Assembly: GCF_003449015.1 (NCBI RefSeq)
Contig: NZ_QRGD01000006.1
Span: 293,304-357,303, forward strand
From: Aureibaculum luteum
GTDB taxonomy: Bacteria > Bacteroidota > Bacteroidia > Flavobacteriales > Flavobacteriaceae
Length of the DNA: 64,000 nucleotides
Direction of reading: 5' to 3'
The notes under the pieces are model-generated. The model ran no database searches. It was not told where the DNA came from and saw only the letters and a list, made by a program, of their open reading frames with translations. Each line of letters starts with the position of its first letter. The stretch's first letter is position 1. The position numbers and the translations under genes are program-made. Of the stretch, positions 18,228-28,179 are shown piece by piece.

Positions 18228-20015
18228 ATGAAAAATTTTAAAAATAAATTAATTGTTTTGATTGTAATGACCAGTTTTTTACAATCATGTAGTGATTACT
18301 TGGATCAAGTTAATCCAAATGAAGTTTCTACTGATATCTACTATGCAGATCTTGAACAGTCTGATGCGAGTTTAACCGGTGTCTATGGAGGTATGTTAGA
18401 TACATATATCGTTAACGCTTGGTCAGAATCTTTACGTTCTGATTTGGCAATTCACTCTTTGCTTAGGTTAAATAACCCAAGACCAAATGCAAGAGTTACA
18501 CCTTATTACGCTCATACTTATAACTCAGGAAGTTTTGATTTTAATAGACAATGGGATGCATTGTATCAAGTAATTTTTAGATCAAATCAGCTAATTACTG
18601 GACTTGAAAGTATGGATGCTACTTTGAAAAGTAATGACCGTTGGACAGAACAAATGGGACAAGCAAGACTTTTAAGAGGCATGTGTCATTTTTATTTACA
18701 CGCCATATATAATAATGGTGAAATCATAATACGTGATAAAGTTCCAGGAGAAATAAACGAAATTTCTAAATCTACATCAAGTTCAGAAGATGTAATTAAA
18801 TTTTTCAGAGAGGATTTAGTATATGCTTACGATAATCTCCCTGCTGCTTTTGATGAGAAGTCTCGAGTAGACAAAGGGGTTGCTGCCACTATTTTAGGGA
18901 CAAGCCATTTGTATGAGAAAGAATATGATCAAGCTATTGTTTATTTTGACGATATAATTAATAATTCTGATTATGGTTATGCTCTTTTAACAGGAAACAA
19001 TGTAAAAAATATGTATACTCAAGCTGGAGAATTTAGTTCAGAATCAATTTTCGAGATTAATTACTCAGTTGCATTAAAACCGGAAGAGTCTCAGTTTTAC
19101 GAAGAAAGTTTTAATACTAGAAACGCGAGGTATTCTGCTCCAAATGGAAGAGGTGGAGGAGCTCCGGAACATTATGTTGCAGCTGCTTGGTTAACTGACG
19201 CGTATTCCACAGAATTTTTAGATCCTTTGGATGCAAGAAATACTGTTTTAGGGTATAATGGACGCGATAGGATCACGGATAATATATCCTTAAGAGCCTC
19301 CTCTATGATTGCACTGGTAAATGATGAACATACTGAGTATTATGATAAGCCTACAGCTGCAATTAGAGAAACTTTCAACAACAATAAAATTTCAGCTTTT
19401 AAACAGTATACAAATCATGACATTACAGATCATGAAAAAAATGTTGGTAATTCCACATGGAAATCTGGTAAAAATGTAATTATCAATCGCTTAGCAGATG
19501 TTTATTTAATGAGAGCCGAAGCCTATTTAGAAACGGGTAATATAACTGACGCACTAAGCGACATAAATACCATTCGTGAACGTTGGGCATTGGCATTGTT
19601 AGGGCCAGTTGTAGATGCAAGTAAAACGTATGTTATGAATGAACCTGTTACAAATTTACCATATACTGATGAAAATACTTTAAGAAAGCATTTAAGACAT
19701 GTTGAACGACCATTAGAATTAAATGTTCAAGGTGTTTCTTCTAGGAATATAGATTTAAGAAGATGGGGTAATGCCCAAGCTAGATTTTCAGAATTAAATG
19801 GAATGAAATATTATTTATCTGATTACGAGTATGTTAAAAATGATGGTGGAGCTACTGCAACAAGAAAGAATAGTTTGTTGACAAGATCAGTTACTGGAAA
19901 AGAACTTTATTCTGATGGGGAAAATGAGTTTAAAGATGCTGCACAAAATTACAATGAATCGCGAGATTATAAACCGTTACCACTAAGCGAGACGGACAAT
20001 AACACAAACCTATAA
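18228..20015 (+). CDS. SusD/RagB-family surface glycan-binding lipoprotein
   Basis: 595 residues with a lipobox at the cysteine of 'LQSCSDYLDQVNP', the standard opening of SusD proteins. The helical TPR-like region includes 'ARLLRGMCHFYLHAIYNNG', the usual 'R-A-x-x-Y' zone. Later 'NVIINRLADVYLMRAEAYLETG' and 'RPLELNVQGVSSRNIDLRRWG' match the C-terminal SusD half. The last residues (LPLSETDNNTNL) are a shortened form of the usual 'PIPQ..NPNLTQN' tail. It binds glycan over the mouth of the SusC barrel encoded directly upstream. A hairpin follows at 20051, so distal genes may be expressed at a different level. Confidence 0.94.
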   Translation: MKNFKNKLIVLIVMTSFLQSCSDYLDQVNPNEVSTDIYYADLEQSDASLTGVYGGMLDTYIVNAWSESLRSDLAIHSLLRLNNPRPNARVTPYYAHTYNSGSFDFNRQWDALYQVIFRSNQLITGLESMDATLKSNDRWTEQMGQARLLRGMCHFYLHAIYNNGEIIIRDKVPGEINEISKSTSSSEDVIKFFREDLVYAYDNLPAAFDEKSRVDKGVAATILGTSHLYEKEYDQAIVYFDDIINNSDYGYALLTGNNVKNMYTQAGEFSSESIFEINYSVALKPEESQFYEESFNTRNARYSAPNGRGGGAPEHYVAAAWLTDAYSTEFLDPLDARNTVLGYNGRDRITDNISLRASSMIALVNDEHTEYYDKPTAAIRETFNNNKISAFKQYTNHDITDHEKNVGNSTWKSGKNVIINRLADVYLMRAEAYLETGNITDALSDINTIRERWALALLGPVVDASKTYVMNEPVTNLPYTDENTLRKHLRHVERPLELNVQGVSSRNIDLRRWGNAQARFSELNGMKYYLSDYEYVKNDGGATATRKNSLLTRSVTGKELYSDGENEFKDAAQNYNESRDYKPLPLSETDNNTNL

Positions 20016-20050
20016 CCGTAATAGGTAATTAATTTCTATTAAATATATAT

Positions 20051-20071
20051 CCCATCTCCAAATGAGATGGG
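20051..20071 (+). terminator. Hairpin after susD
   Basis: Perfect 8-bp stem cccatctc / gagatggg with a 5-base loop. The T-tract after it is weak, so it may be an attenuator or mRNA stabiliser rather than a full terminator. Confidence 0.5.
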
Positions 20072-20124
20072 GTATTATCTTAGATTTGAGATAAATCAGG
20101 AGATAAAATTAGTATTGAAAATTT

Positions 20125-20132
20125 TATTTTTG
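20125..20132 (+). promoter_or_regulatory. Candidate -7 box (TATTTTTG) for second sulfatase pair
   Basis: Matches TAnnTTTG, 17 bp before the ATG at 20150 and after the hairpin that follows susD. No clear -33 TTG at 19-21 bp is seen. Confidence 0.35.
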
Positions 20133-20149
20133 CTTATCAAATTCAAAAT

Positions 20150-21715
20150 ATGAAAAACCTAAAACAATCATTTTTTTTAGCCACTTTTTTAATACTTGCT
20201 ATAAGCTGTAAAGACAAACTCGCAGAAAAGGCAAATGATGTGGATACTACATCAAAGAAACCGAACATTATTGTCATCTACCTTGATGATTTAGGTTATG
20301 GAGATATTAGCTCCTATGGAGCAACTGAGTTGCAAACACCAAATATCGATGCATTAGCTTCTGGAGGTATAAGATTCACAAATGGATATGCAACATCAGC
20401 AACATGTACGCCTAGTAGATATGGATTGTTAACAGGAATGTATCCATGGCGAAATAAGGATGCTAAAATATTACCAGGTACTGCACCACTTTTAATTAGC
20501 ACAGAGCAACAAACCTTACCAAAAATGCTTAGAGGCCAAGGTTATCAAACCGCCATTGTTGGTAAATGGCATCTAGGGTTAGGTTCTGGAATTACAGATT
20601 GGAATGAACATATATCTCCTGGACCGAATGAGGTTGGATTTGATACGTCTTATATTTTGGCCGCCACCCAAGATAGAGTCCCAACAGTTTATATAGAGAA
20701 TGGAGATGTTGTTGGTTTAGATCCTGAAGATCCTATTTCTGTAGATTATAAGAATAATTTTGAAGGAGAACCTACAGCAATTTCTAATCCAGAAATGACA
20801 ACTATGAAATGGCATCATGGTCATAATAATAGTATTGTAAATGGTATCCCAAGAATTGGTTTTATGAAGGGAGGAGATTCTGCGAAATGGAGTGATGTAG
20901 ATATGGCGGATCATTTCTTGACTAAAGCACAAGATTATGTGAAAAATCATAAGGATAAACCTTTCTTTTTGTATTATGCCATGCAACAACCTCATGTGCC
21001 ACGTACACCACATCCACGTTTTGTAGGTAAGTCTGGATTGGGACCAAGAGGTGATGTTATTTTAGAAGCAGATTGGTGTATTGGCGAATTTATGAAAACT
21101 TTAGAAGAGGAAGGAATATTAGAAAATACGCTAGTCGTTTTTTCAAGTGATAATGGGCCCGTATTGAATGACGGATATTATGATGACGCTGTTGAAAAAT
21201 TAGGGAAACATGATCCTAAAGGAGGCTTAAGAGGTGGGAAATATAGCATCTTTGAAGCGGGAACAAGAGTCCCGTTTATCACCTATTGGAAAGGTAAGAT
21301 TCAACCAGCAACTTCAAATGCTATTGTTTGTCAAATGGATTTATTAGCATCTATGGCAGATTTAGTTGGCACGGAAGATTCAACTACTGACAGTAAAGAT
21401 TTACTTGAAGTTTTATTAGGTAAATCAGAAAAAGGAAGAGAAAGTTTAATCATTGAAGCCACAGGAAAAACCGCTTTACGACATGGAGACTGGTTAATGA
21501 TACCTCCTTACAAAGGCAAAAATTTTAGAGAAAAAGTAGGTATTGAAGTTGGTAATATGCCAGAGTTTCAACTTTACAATTTGAAGGAAGATGTAGGTCA
21601 ACAAAATAATTTAGCTATATCTAATCCTGAAAAACTAGCAGAAATGACCAAAATTTTCGAATTATTAAGAGGAGTAGATTTTGAAAAGGGTGTCAAAGAA
21701 GTCATCTTTAGATAA
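20150..21715 (+). CDS. Lipoprotein sulfatase, S1 family (CTPSR)
   Basis: 521 residues with a lipobox at C20 (AISC). It has 'NIIVIYLDDLGYGDISSYG' (metal ligands), formylglycine site C86 in C-T-P-S-R followed by 'YGLLTGMYPWR', 'IVGKWHLG', and 'FSSDNGP'. A long insertion (around residues 165-245, 'HHGHNNSIVNGIPRIG') lies between the catalytic Lys block and the partner His ('MQQPHVPRTPH'). This pattern with CTPSRYGLLTG is shared with galactose/GalNAc-6-sulfatase-like groups, so removal of the 6-sulfate is a reasonable guess, not a proof. First of a pair 15 bp apart that leads into the galactose genes. Confidence 0.88.
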   Translation: MKNLKQSFFLATFLILAISCKDKLAEKANDVDTTSKKPNIIVIYLDDLGYGDISSYGATELQTPNIDALASGGIRFTNGYATSATCTPSRYGLLTGMYPWRNKDAKILPGTAPLLISTEQQTLPKMLRGQGYQTAIVGKWHLGLGSGITDWNEHISPGPNEVGFDTSYILAATQDRVPTVYIENGDVVGLDPEDPISVDYKNNFEGEPTAISNPEMTTMKWHHGHNNSIVNGIPRIGFMKGGDSAKWSDVDMADHFLTKAQDYVKNHKDKPFFLYYAMQQPHVPRTPHPRFVGKSGLGPRGDVILEADWCIGEFMKTLEEEGILENTLVVFSSDNGPVLNDGYYDDAVEKLGKHDPKGGLRGGKYSIFEAGTRVPFITYWKGKIQPATSNAIVCQMDLLASMADLVGTEDSTTDSKDLLEVLLGKSEKGRESLIIEATGKTALRHGDWLMIPPYKGKNFREKVGIEVGNMPEFQLYNLKEDVGQQNNLAISNPEKLAEMTKIFELLRGVDFEKGVKEVIFR

Positions 21716-21730
21716 GGTCAATATCATAAT

Positions 21731-23206
21731 ATGATACATATGAGAGTTAAAGCAATATTATTAAGTACACTACTTTTAATAGCATTAATTTCATGTGCTC
21801 AAGAAAAAAAAGAAAATCAAAAGGAAACTATAGTTGAAAATCAAAAGCCAAACATCATATACATTTTAGCTGATGATATGGGGATTGGCGATTTAGGATC
21901 TTACGGACAGACAATTATCCAAACGCCGAATTTAGATAAAATGGCGGCTAATGGAATGCAATTTACGCAACATTATAGTGGAGCCTCAGTGTGTGCACCT
22001 TCGCGTTCTACGTTAATGACTGGTCAACATACAAGACATACACCAATTAGAGGTAACAAACAATTTATGCCGAATAAAGATGGTCAAGTTCCACTTCCTG
22101 CAAATAGTGTAACGCTAGCAGAAATTTTGAAAGAAAAAGGCTATGTAACTGGTGCGTTTGGAAAATGGGGACTTGGTTTTAATGAAGGTGATCCAAATAA
22201 TCAAGGTTTTGATGAATTTTATGGCTATAACTGTCAGCGTTTAGCCCATAGGTATTATCCACCATATTTGAATCATAATCAAGAAATTGATTCATTAGAA
22301 GGTAATGATTGGACTAATAAAGTTACTTATGCTCCAGATAAAATTCAGGAACATAGACTTAAATTTATAGAAGACAATAAAGACAAACCATTCTTTGCAT
22401 ACATTTCTTTAGTATTGCCACATGCAGAGATTATCTCTCCTAACGATTCCATCTTTAAATTATTCGATGGTAAGTTTAAAGAAACGCCATATACTGTAGA
22501 TAATAAATACACGTCAGATTATGGTCCAGATATAGTACTACATGAGTATGCTCCAGTAGAAAAGCCTTTAGCAACCTATGCATCTATGATAACTAGAATC
22601 GATGCTTATGTAGGTCAGATAATAGATAAGGTAAATGAATTAGGTCTTGCAGAGAATACCATTATTATGTTTGCAAGCGATAATGGCCCTTCTCCAGAAG
22701 GTGGTACGAATCCTGACTTTTTTAACAGTAATGGTAAATTTCGAGGTTATAAAAGAGATTTATATGAAGGCGGAATTAGAGCTCCATTTATAGTAGTTTG
22801 GCCTAATAAAGTAAATGAAGGAAGTGTCTCTAATCACGTTTCAGCATTTTGGGATGTATTACCAACAATAACTGAAATAACAAATGCAAAAAATCCAGAT
22901 AATATTGATGGGATTTCATTTTTGCCATCTTTATTGGAAGGTAAAAATCAAAAACAACACGAGTATTTATATTGGGAATTTAATATAAAAGGAGGAAGAA
23001 AAGCAATTAGAAAAGGTAATTGGAAAGGTGTTTGGTATAAAATGAACACCAAAAACCCTAGTGCCTTTGAACTTTATAATTTAGCTGATGATGTTTCTGA
23101 AACCAACAATGTTGCAGATCAGCATCCAGAAATTGTTGCTGAATTTCAAGAAATATTGAGAGAAGCAAGTACTGAGTCAGAATTATTTCCTTTTAATACT
23201 GATTAA
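21731..23206 (+). CDS. Lipoprotein sulfatase, S1 family (CAPSR)
   Basis: 491 residues; an in-frame ATG three codons in (21740) is an equally good start. The lipobox is at C22 (LISC). The motifs are 'NIIYILADDMGIGDLGSYG', formylglycine site C88 in C-A-P-S-R, 'AFGKWGLGF' and 'FASDNGPSPEGGTN'. 'YKRDLYEGGIRAPF' and 'YLYWEFNIKGG' link it to the sulfatases at 7699 and 58940. It is the last polysaccharide-processing gene before galT (44 bp), so desulfation and galactose catabolism may be co-transcribed. Confidence 0.89.
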   Translation: MIHMRVKAILLSTLLLIALISCAQEKKENQKETIVENQKPNIIYILADDMGIGDLGSYGQTIIQTPNLDKMAANGMQFTQHYSGASVCAPSRSTLMTGQHTRHTPIRGNKQFMPNKDGQVPLPANSVTLAEILKEKGYVTGAFGKWGLGFNEGDPNNQGFDEFYGYNCQRLAHRYYPPYLNHNQEIDSLEGNDWTNKVTYAPDKIQEHRLKFIEDNKDKPFFAYISLVLPHAEIISPNDSIFKLFDGKFKETPYTVDNKYTSDYGPDIVLHEYAPVEKPLATYASMITRIDAYVGQIIDKVNELGLAENTIIMFASDNGPSPEGGTNPDFFNSNGKFRGYKRDLYEGGIRAPFIVVWPNKVNEGSVSNHVSAFWDVLPTITEITNAKNPDNIDGISFLPSLLEGKNQKQHEYLYWEFNIKGGRKAIRKGNWKGVWYKMNTKNPSAFELYNLADDVSETNNVADQHPEIVAEFQEILREASTESELFPFNTD

Positions 23207-23250
23207 ACATTCATATTAACATATTAGCTTTCAAGAAACCTATAATAATT

Positions 23251-24267
23251 ATGCAATCACAACTAAAAACACATCCGCATCGTAGATTTAATATTTTAAC
23301 AGGAGAATGGGTGTTAGTTTCACCACACAGAACAAAAAGACCTTGGCAGGGTAAAACGGAAACGTCTGCAAAAAAAGAGGAGATTACCTACGACCCAAAA
23401 TGTTTTCTTTGTCCTACCAACACAAGAATTAACGGTGAGGTGAATCCAGATTATAAAAGCACCTATGTTTTTAAAAATGATTTTGGAGCTCTTTTAGAAG
23501 ACACTCCACTTTTTGAATACAATGAAGGCTTACTTCATGCGGAAGGTGAAAAAGGAATTTGTAAGGTGATCTGTTTTTCGCCAAACCACTCGCTAACCAT
23601 TCCTGATATGGAGATTGATGATTTGGTTACAGTAGTTGACACTTGGCAAAACGAGTTTACAGAATTGGGAAATGATAAAGATATAAACTATGTGCAAATA
23701 TTTGAAAATAAAGGAGCTATCATGGGATGTAGTAATCCACACCCACATGGGCAAATATGGGCACAACATTCCATTCCTACAGAAGTTCAAAAAAAGACAA
23801 CCGCACAAAAAAACTATTTAGAAAAGAACGGTACAGGATTATTACAAGATTATATCGAGCAAGAATTAAAGGAAGATGTTAGAGTAATCTCACAAAATGA
23901 AAGTTTTGTAACGCTTATTCCCTTTTGGGCCGTTTGGCCTTACGAAGCTATGATTGTACCTAAACGACAAATGACAAACATACTAGGATTAACAGATAAA
24001 GAAAAGAGAGATTTTGCAGAGCAATTAAAAACGCTAACGCAAAAATATGATGCTCTTTTTGACACTTCTTTTCCTTATTCATCGGGTATACATCAAGCAC
24101 CAACAGACGGGGCCTATTATAAAGAATGGCATTGGCATATGAGTTTTTATCCACCCTTATTACGTTCAGCAACTGTAAAAAAATTTATGGTGGGATATGA
24201 AATGTTTGCCATGGCTCAACGAGATATTACTGCTGAATCAGCAGCGGAACAATTAAAATCACTTTAA
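23251..24267 (+). CDS. galT: Galactose-1-phosphate uridylyltransferase
   Basis: 338 residues. The Leloir enzyme that swaps UMP between UDP-glucose and galactose-1-phosphate in the cytoplasm. The active site 'NPHPHGQIWAQ' is complete: H164-P-H166-G-Q168, with H166 the nucleophile (the same numbering as in E. coli). C51 and C54 (CFLCP) fit the zinc pair. The C-terminal 'KEWHWHMSFYPPLLR' is also conserved. The stop is followed by galK after 2 bp. Its place at the end of a sulfatase PUL indicates that free galactose is the main end product. Confidence 0.96.
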   Translation: MQSQLKTHPHRRFNILTGEWVLVSPHRTKRPWQGKTETSAKKEEITYDPKCFLCPTNTRINGEVNPDYKSTYVFKNDFGALLEDTPLFEYNEGLLHAEGEKGICKVICFSPNHSLTIPDMEIDDLVTVVDTWQNEFTELGNDKDINYVQIFENKGAIMGCSNPHPHGQIWAQHSIPTEVQKKTTAQKNYLEKNGTGLLQDYIEQELKEDVRVISQNESFVTLIPFWAVWPYEAMIVPKRQMTNILGLTDKEKRDFAEQLKTLTQKYDALFDTSFPYSSGIHQAPTDGAYYKEWHWHMSFYPPLLRSATVKKFMVGYEMFAMAQRDITAESAAEQLKSL

Positions 24268-24269
24268 AT

Positions 24270-25409
24270 ATGGAAGAAATAGAATTTAACCCAAGTAACT
24301 GGGATCTCATAATAGATTCCCCAGGTAGGATAAACATTATTGGTGAACACACGGACTATAACCATGGTTTTGTTTTACCCACTGCTATTGATAAAAAAAT
24401 TCAATTTAAATTTAAAAAAAATGGCAGTTTAAACACCTGTTCTATTCATAGTAATAATTTCGATACTGGCTTTAGTTTTGAACTCGATGCTGTTGAAAAA
24501 AGTGAAAAACAATGGGAAAACTATGTGTTGGGTGTTATTTATGAAATACAGCAGCTGACTGATAAATTACAAGGATTTGATTGTGTTTTAGATAGTGATA
24601 TTCCTGTTGGTTCAGGTATCAGTTCATCAGCAGCTTTAGAATGTGGGTTGGCTTTTGGTTTGAATGAATTGTTTGATTTGAAATTATCAAAACTAACCAT
24701 AGTAGAATTGTCTCAACGAGCAGAGCATAATTATGTTGGAACCAAATGTGGTATCATGGATCAGTTTGCATCTGTAATGAGCAAGAAAGACCATGTGATT
24801 CTTCTCGATTGCCAATCTTTAGATTTTGAATATGTTCCTATTAAAATAGAACCCTTTAAAATCTTACTATTAAATACAAATGTTTCGCATAATTTGGCTT
24901 CTGGAGAATATAATATTAGAAGAAGTCAATGTGAAGAAGGTGTAGCGGTTATAAAACAAAAATATCCAAAAGTAGATACTTTACGCGATGTTTCTAAAGA
25001 CATGTTAAATGAATTTAAAGACGAACTTTCTGAAGTTATTTTCAAAAGATGTACCTATGTAGTTGAAGAAAAAGAACGTGTTTTAAACTCCGTAGCAGCC
25101 TTAAAAAAATCACTTCTACATAAGCTAGGTGAAAACATGTATAAGACTCATGAAGGCTTACAGAATTTATATGAAGTGAGTTGCCCTGAATTAGATTTTC
25201 TGGTTGATTTTTCTAAAAACTATGATGAAGTAATTGGGGCAAGAATGATGGGTGGTGGTTTTGGTGGATGCACTATTAATATTATTCATCAAGATGCTGT
25301 TGAACCATTCATAAAAGAAGCCTCGAAAGCCTATTTTGATAAATACAAAATTAAACTTACTGCATTTGAAGCGATGCCGAATGAAGGGACTAGTATTAAA
25401 AACACATAA
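24270..25409 (+). CDS. galK: Galactokinase
   Basis: 379 residues, GHMP kinase family. The galactokinase signature 'PGRINIIGEHTDYNHGFVLP' is at 18-37, the ATP-binding 'PVGSGISSSAALE' at 112-124, the catalytic region 'KCGIMDQFASVMS' near 165, and the third GHMP motif 'GARMMGGGFGGC' near the C-terminus. It phosphorylates galactose at C1 using ATP to feed GalT. It lies 2 bp after galT and 15 bp before the symporter, so one operon is very likely. Confidence 0.96.
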   Translation: MEEIEFNPSNWDLIIDSPGRINIIGEHTDYNHGFVLPTAIDKKIQFKFKKNGSLNTCSIHSNNFDTGFSFELDAVEKSEKQWENYVLGVIYEIQQLTDKLQGFDCVLDSDIPVGSGISSSAALECGLAFGLNELFDLKLSKLTIVELSQRAEHNYVGTKCGIMDQFASVMSKKDHVILLDCQSLDFEYVPIKIEPFKILLLNTNVSHNLASGEYNIRRSQCEEGVAVIKQKYPKVDTLRDVSKDMLNEFKDELSEVIFKRCTYVVEEKERVLNSVAALKKSLLHKLGENMYKTHEGLQNLYEVSCPELDFLVDFSKNYDEVIGARMMGGGFGGCTINIIHQDAVEPFIKEASKAYFDKYKIKLTAFEAMPNEGTSIKNT

Positions 25410-25424
25410 AAAAAATTATTAATT

Positions 25425-27077
25425 ATGACAGCAAATTTCGGATTTTGGGATTATTTTATTTTTATAGCTTATGCATTACTTATTTTAGGTGTTGGACTTT
25501 GGGTATCACGTGACAAAAAAGGACATCAAAAAAATGCTGAAGATTATTTTTTAGCAAGTAAATCTTTGCCATGGTGGGCAATTGGTGCTTCCTTGATTGC
25601 AGCGAATATTTCTGCTGAGCAATTTATAGGGATGTCGGGCTCAGGTTTTGCTTCTGGATTAGCCATTGCCTCCTATGAATGGATGGCTGCACTTACTTTG
25701 CTAATTGTTGGTAAATATTTCTTACCCATTTTTATTGAAAAGGGGTTATATACCATTCCTGAATTTGTTGAAAAACGTTATTCTACGAATCTTAAAACCA
25801 TTTTAGCTGTATTTTGGATAGCATTATATGTATTTATTAACTTAACAACTGTATTATATTTAGGAGCTTTAGCGTTGGAAACCATAATGGGTGTTCCTAT
25901 GGTTTATGGAGTATTAGGTCTCGCACTCTTTGCGGCTGCATATTCACTTTATGGTGGTTTATCAGCGGTAGCATGGACAGACGTTATTCAGGTAATCTTT
26001 TTGATACTAGGTGGTCTCGTTACAACCTATTTAGCCTTAGATACAGTTTCAGGAGGAAACGGATTTGTGGCGGGGCTTTCAAGAGTTTACGAAGAGGTTC
26101 CAGAACGGTTTGCTATGATTTTAGATGAGTCAAATCCTGAATATAAAAATTTGCCAGGTATCGCAGTATTAGTTGGTGGTATGTGGGTTGCGAATCTTTA
26201 TTATTGGGGTTTTAATCAATATATTATTCAAAGAACTTTAGCTGCTAAATCTTTAAAAGAAGCACAAAAAGGAATTTTATTAGCCGCATTTTTAAAATTA
26301 TTAATTCCATTAATTGTTGTAATCCCAGGTATTACCGCTTATGTAATGATAAATGATCCAGAAATTATGGCAAACCTTGGTGATGCCGGTCTTAAAAATT
26401 TACCGTCATTAGAACAAGCTGACAAAGCATACCCTTGGTTATTACAATTTTTACCAACAGGACTTAAAGGTGTGGCATTTGCAGCGTTAGCCGCCGCAAT
26501 TGTTTCCTCTTTGGCATCAATGTTAAATTCAACTTCTACAATATTTACCATGGATATATACAAACAATATATTAACAAAAATGCAAGTGATAAAAGCACT
26601 GTAGGTATGGGAAGAATTTCTGCTGGTGTAGCCTTAATAATTGCGGCATTATTGGCTCCTCAATTAGGTAATCTAGATCAAGCCTTTCAATTCATTCAAG
26701 AATATACAGGTATTGTTAGTCCTGGTATTTTAGCTGTCTTTATGCTAGGTTTATTTTGGAAAAAAACTACAAATAAAGCAGCGATTATTGGTGCGTTAGC
26801 TTCCATACCAATTGCAATGTATTTTAAAGTTGCTCCGAATGGATGGTCAAATAGTTCTGTATTTGTTGATGTTCCATTTATGCATCAAATGGGATATACT
26901 GTTTTGCTGACGATGGTCGTAATAATTATAGCCAGTTTAATACAACATAAAGGTAAAGATGATGAGAAAGGAATTGATATTAAAAAAGGCTTGTTTAAAA
27001 CCAGTCCATTATTTAATATTGGGGCATTTGCTGTAATGATAATCCTTGTACTATTGTATTCTGTTTTTTGGAATTAA
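25425..27077 (+). CDS. Sodium/galactose symporter, SSS family (vSGLT-like)
   Basis: 550 residues with about 14 transmembrane helices. The N-terminal block 'SLPWWAIGASLIAANISAEQFIGMSGSGF' (read in two halves) is nearly the same as in the Vibrio sodium/galactose transporter vSGLT, including the helix-1 break region. 'GLSAVAWTDVIQVIFL' and 'NSTSTIFTMDIYKQYI' are further SSS landmarks. The protein should carry galactose across the inner membrane with Na+, linking periplasmic exo-hydrolysis to the cytoplasmic kinase encoded upstream. Being placed between galK and galE makes galactose the best-supported substrate, though glucose is possible. Confidence 0.92.
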   Translation: MTANFGFWDYFIFIAYALLILGVGLWVSRDKKGHQKNAEDYFLASKSLPWWAIGASLIAANISAEQFIGMSGSGFASGLAIASYEWMAALTLLIVGKYFLPIFIEKGLYTIPEFVEKRYSTNLKTILAVFWIALYVFINLTTVLYLGALALETIMGVPMVYGVLGLALFAAAYSLYGGLSAVAWTDVIQVIFLILGGLVTTYLALDTVSGGNGFVAGLSRVYEEVPERFAMILDESNPEYKNLPGIAVLVGGMWVANLYYWGFNQYIIQRTLAAKSLKEAQKGILLAAFLKLLIPLIVVIPGITAYVMINDPEIMANLGDAGLKNLPSLEQADKAYPWLLQFLPTGLKGVAFAALAAAIVSSLASMLNSTSTIFTMDIYKQYINKNASDKSTVGMGRISAGVALIIAALLAPQLGNLDQAFQFIQEYTGIVSPGILAVFMLGLFWKKTTNKAAIIGALASIPIAMYFKVAPNGWSNSSVFVDVPFMHQMGYTVLLTMVVIIIASLIQHKGKDDEKGIDIKKGLFKTSPLFNIGAFAVMIILVLLYSVFWN

Positions 27078-27099
27078 TACTATTTATACATAAATTAAA

Positions 27100-28128
27100 A
27101 TGAAACAAAAAATTATTATTACGGGTGGTACAGGTTATATTGGTTCACATACTGCTGTAGAGTTTATTACAAAAGGATTTAATGTAGTCATTGTTGACAA
27201 TTTGAGTAATTCTGATATTTCAGTACTAGATAGAATCAAAGAAATTACGGGTACCAAACCCGAATTTGAACAAATTGACCTTACTGACAATGAAAAGACT
27301 AAATCGTTTTTTGAACGTCATAAAGATGTAAGTGGAGTTATTAATTTTGCTGCATTAAAAGCAGTAGGTGAAAGTGTACAAAAACCCATACTATATTATC
27401 AAAATAATATAAACATTTTGCTGAATGTCTTAGAAAATATGGAAACCTATGGAATTTCCAATTTAATATTTTCTTCATCTGCAACCGTATATGGCTTACC
27501 AGAAACGCTACCTATTACGGAAAATGCCCAAACTAAAAGACCAACATCTCCATATGGGAATACTAAAAAAGTTGCGGAAGAAATTATAGAAGATTTATCA
27601 AAAGTTTCTGAATCACTCAATGCTATTTCTTTAAGGTATTTTAATCCAATAGGAGCTCATAATTCTTTAAAAATAGGAGAAGCACCCAGTGGAATCCCGA
27701 ACAATTTAATGCCCTTTATTACCCAAACTGCAGCTGGTCTTAGAGATGAACTAAAAGTGTTCGGTAATGATTATGATACACCCGATGGAACTGCCGTTAG
27801 AGATTACTTGCATGTTGTAGATTTAGCCAAAGCTCATGTTTTGGCCTATGATCGACTTTTGCATAAACGTTCAAAATCAAATTTTGAGGTTTATAATTTG
27901 GGAACAGGTATTGGGTATTCCGTTTTAGATGTTATACAATCTTTTGAAAAAACAACTGGATTAAAACTTAATTATTCTTTCGATCAACGAAGAGAAGGTG
28001 ATGTTCCACAATTATATTCAAACCCATTGAAAGCAAATAAAGAGCTTCAATGGAAAGCAACATTATCATTGGATGACATGACACTTTCTTCATGGGAATG
28101 GGAGCAAAATTTAAGAAAGAATAAATAA
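27100..28128 (+). CDS. galE: UDP-glucose 4-epimerase
   Basis: 342 residues, extended short-chain dehydrogenase fold. NAD-binding 'GGTGYIGSHT' at 9-18, Ser-rich 'FSSSATVYGLPE' around 124-135, and the catalytic pair Y152-x3-K156 (YGNTK). 'RYFNPIGAHNS' and 'GDVPQLYSNPLKA' are typical of GalE. It regenerates UDP-glucose from UDP-galactose and so closes the Leloir cycle with galK and galT just upstream. Lies 22 bp after the symporter gene. Confidence 0.95.
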   Translation: MKQKIIITGGTGYIGSHTAVEFITKGFNVVIVDNLSNSDISVLDRIKEITGTKPEFEQIDLTDNEKTKSFFERHKDVSGVINFAALKAVGESVQKPILYYQNNINILLNVLENMETYGISNLIFSSSATVYGLPETLPITENAQTKRPTSPYGNTKKVAEEIIEDLSKVSESLNAISLRYFNPIGAHNSLKIGEAPSGIPNNLMPFITQTAAGLRDELKVFGNDYDTPDGTAVRDYLHVVDLAKAHVLAYDRLLHKRSKSNFEVYNLGTGIGYSVLDVIQSFEKTTGLKLNYSFDQRREGDVPQLYSNPLKANKELQWKATLSLDDMTLSSWEWEQNLRKNK

Positions 28129-28179
28129 GATAATATGGACTTATCCCCTACTTTCTTTAATAACTTTAGTTTTTAGAAA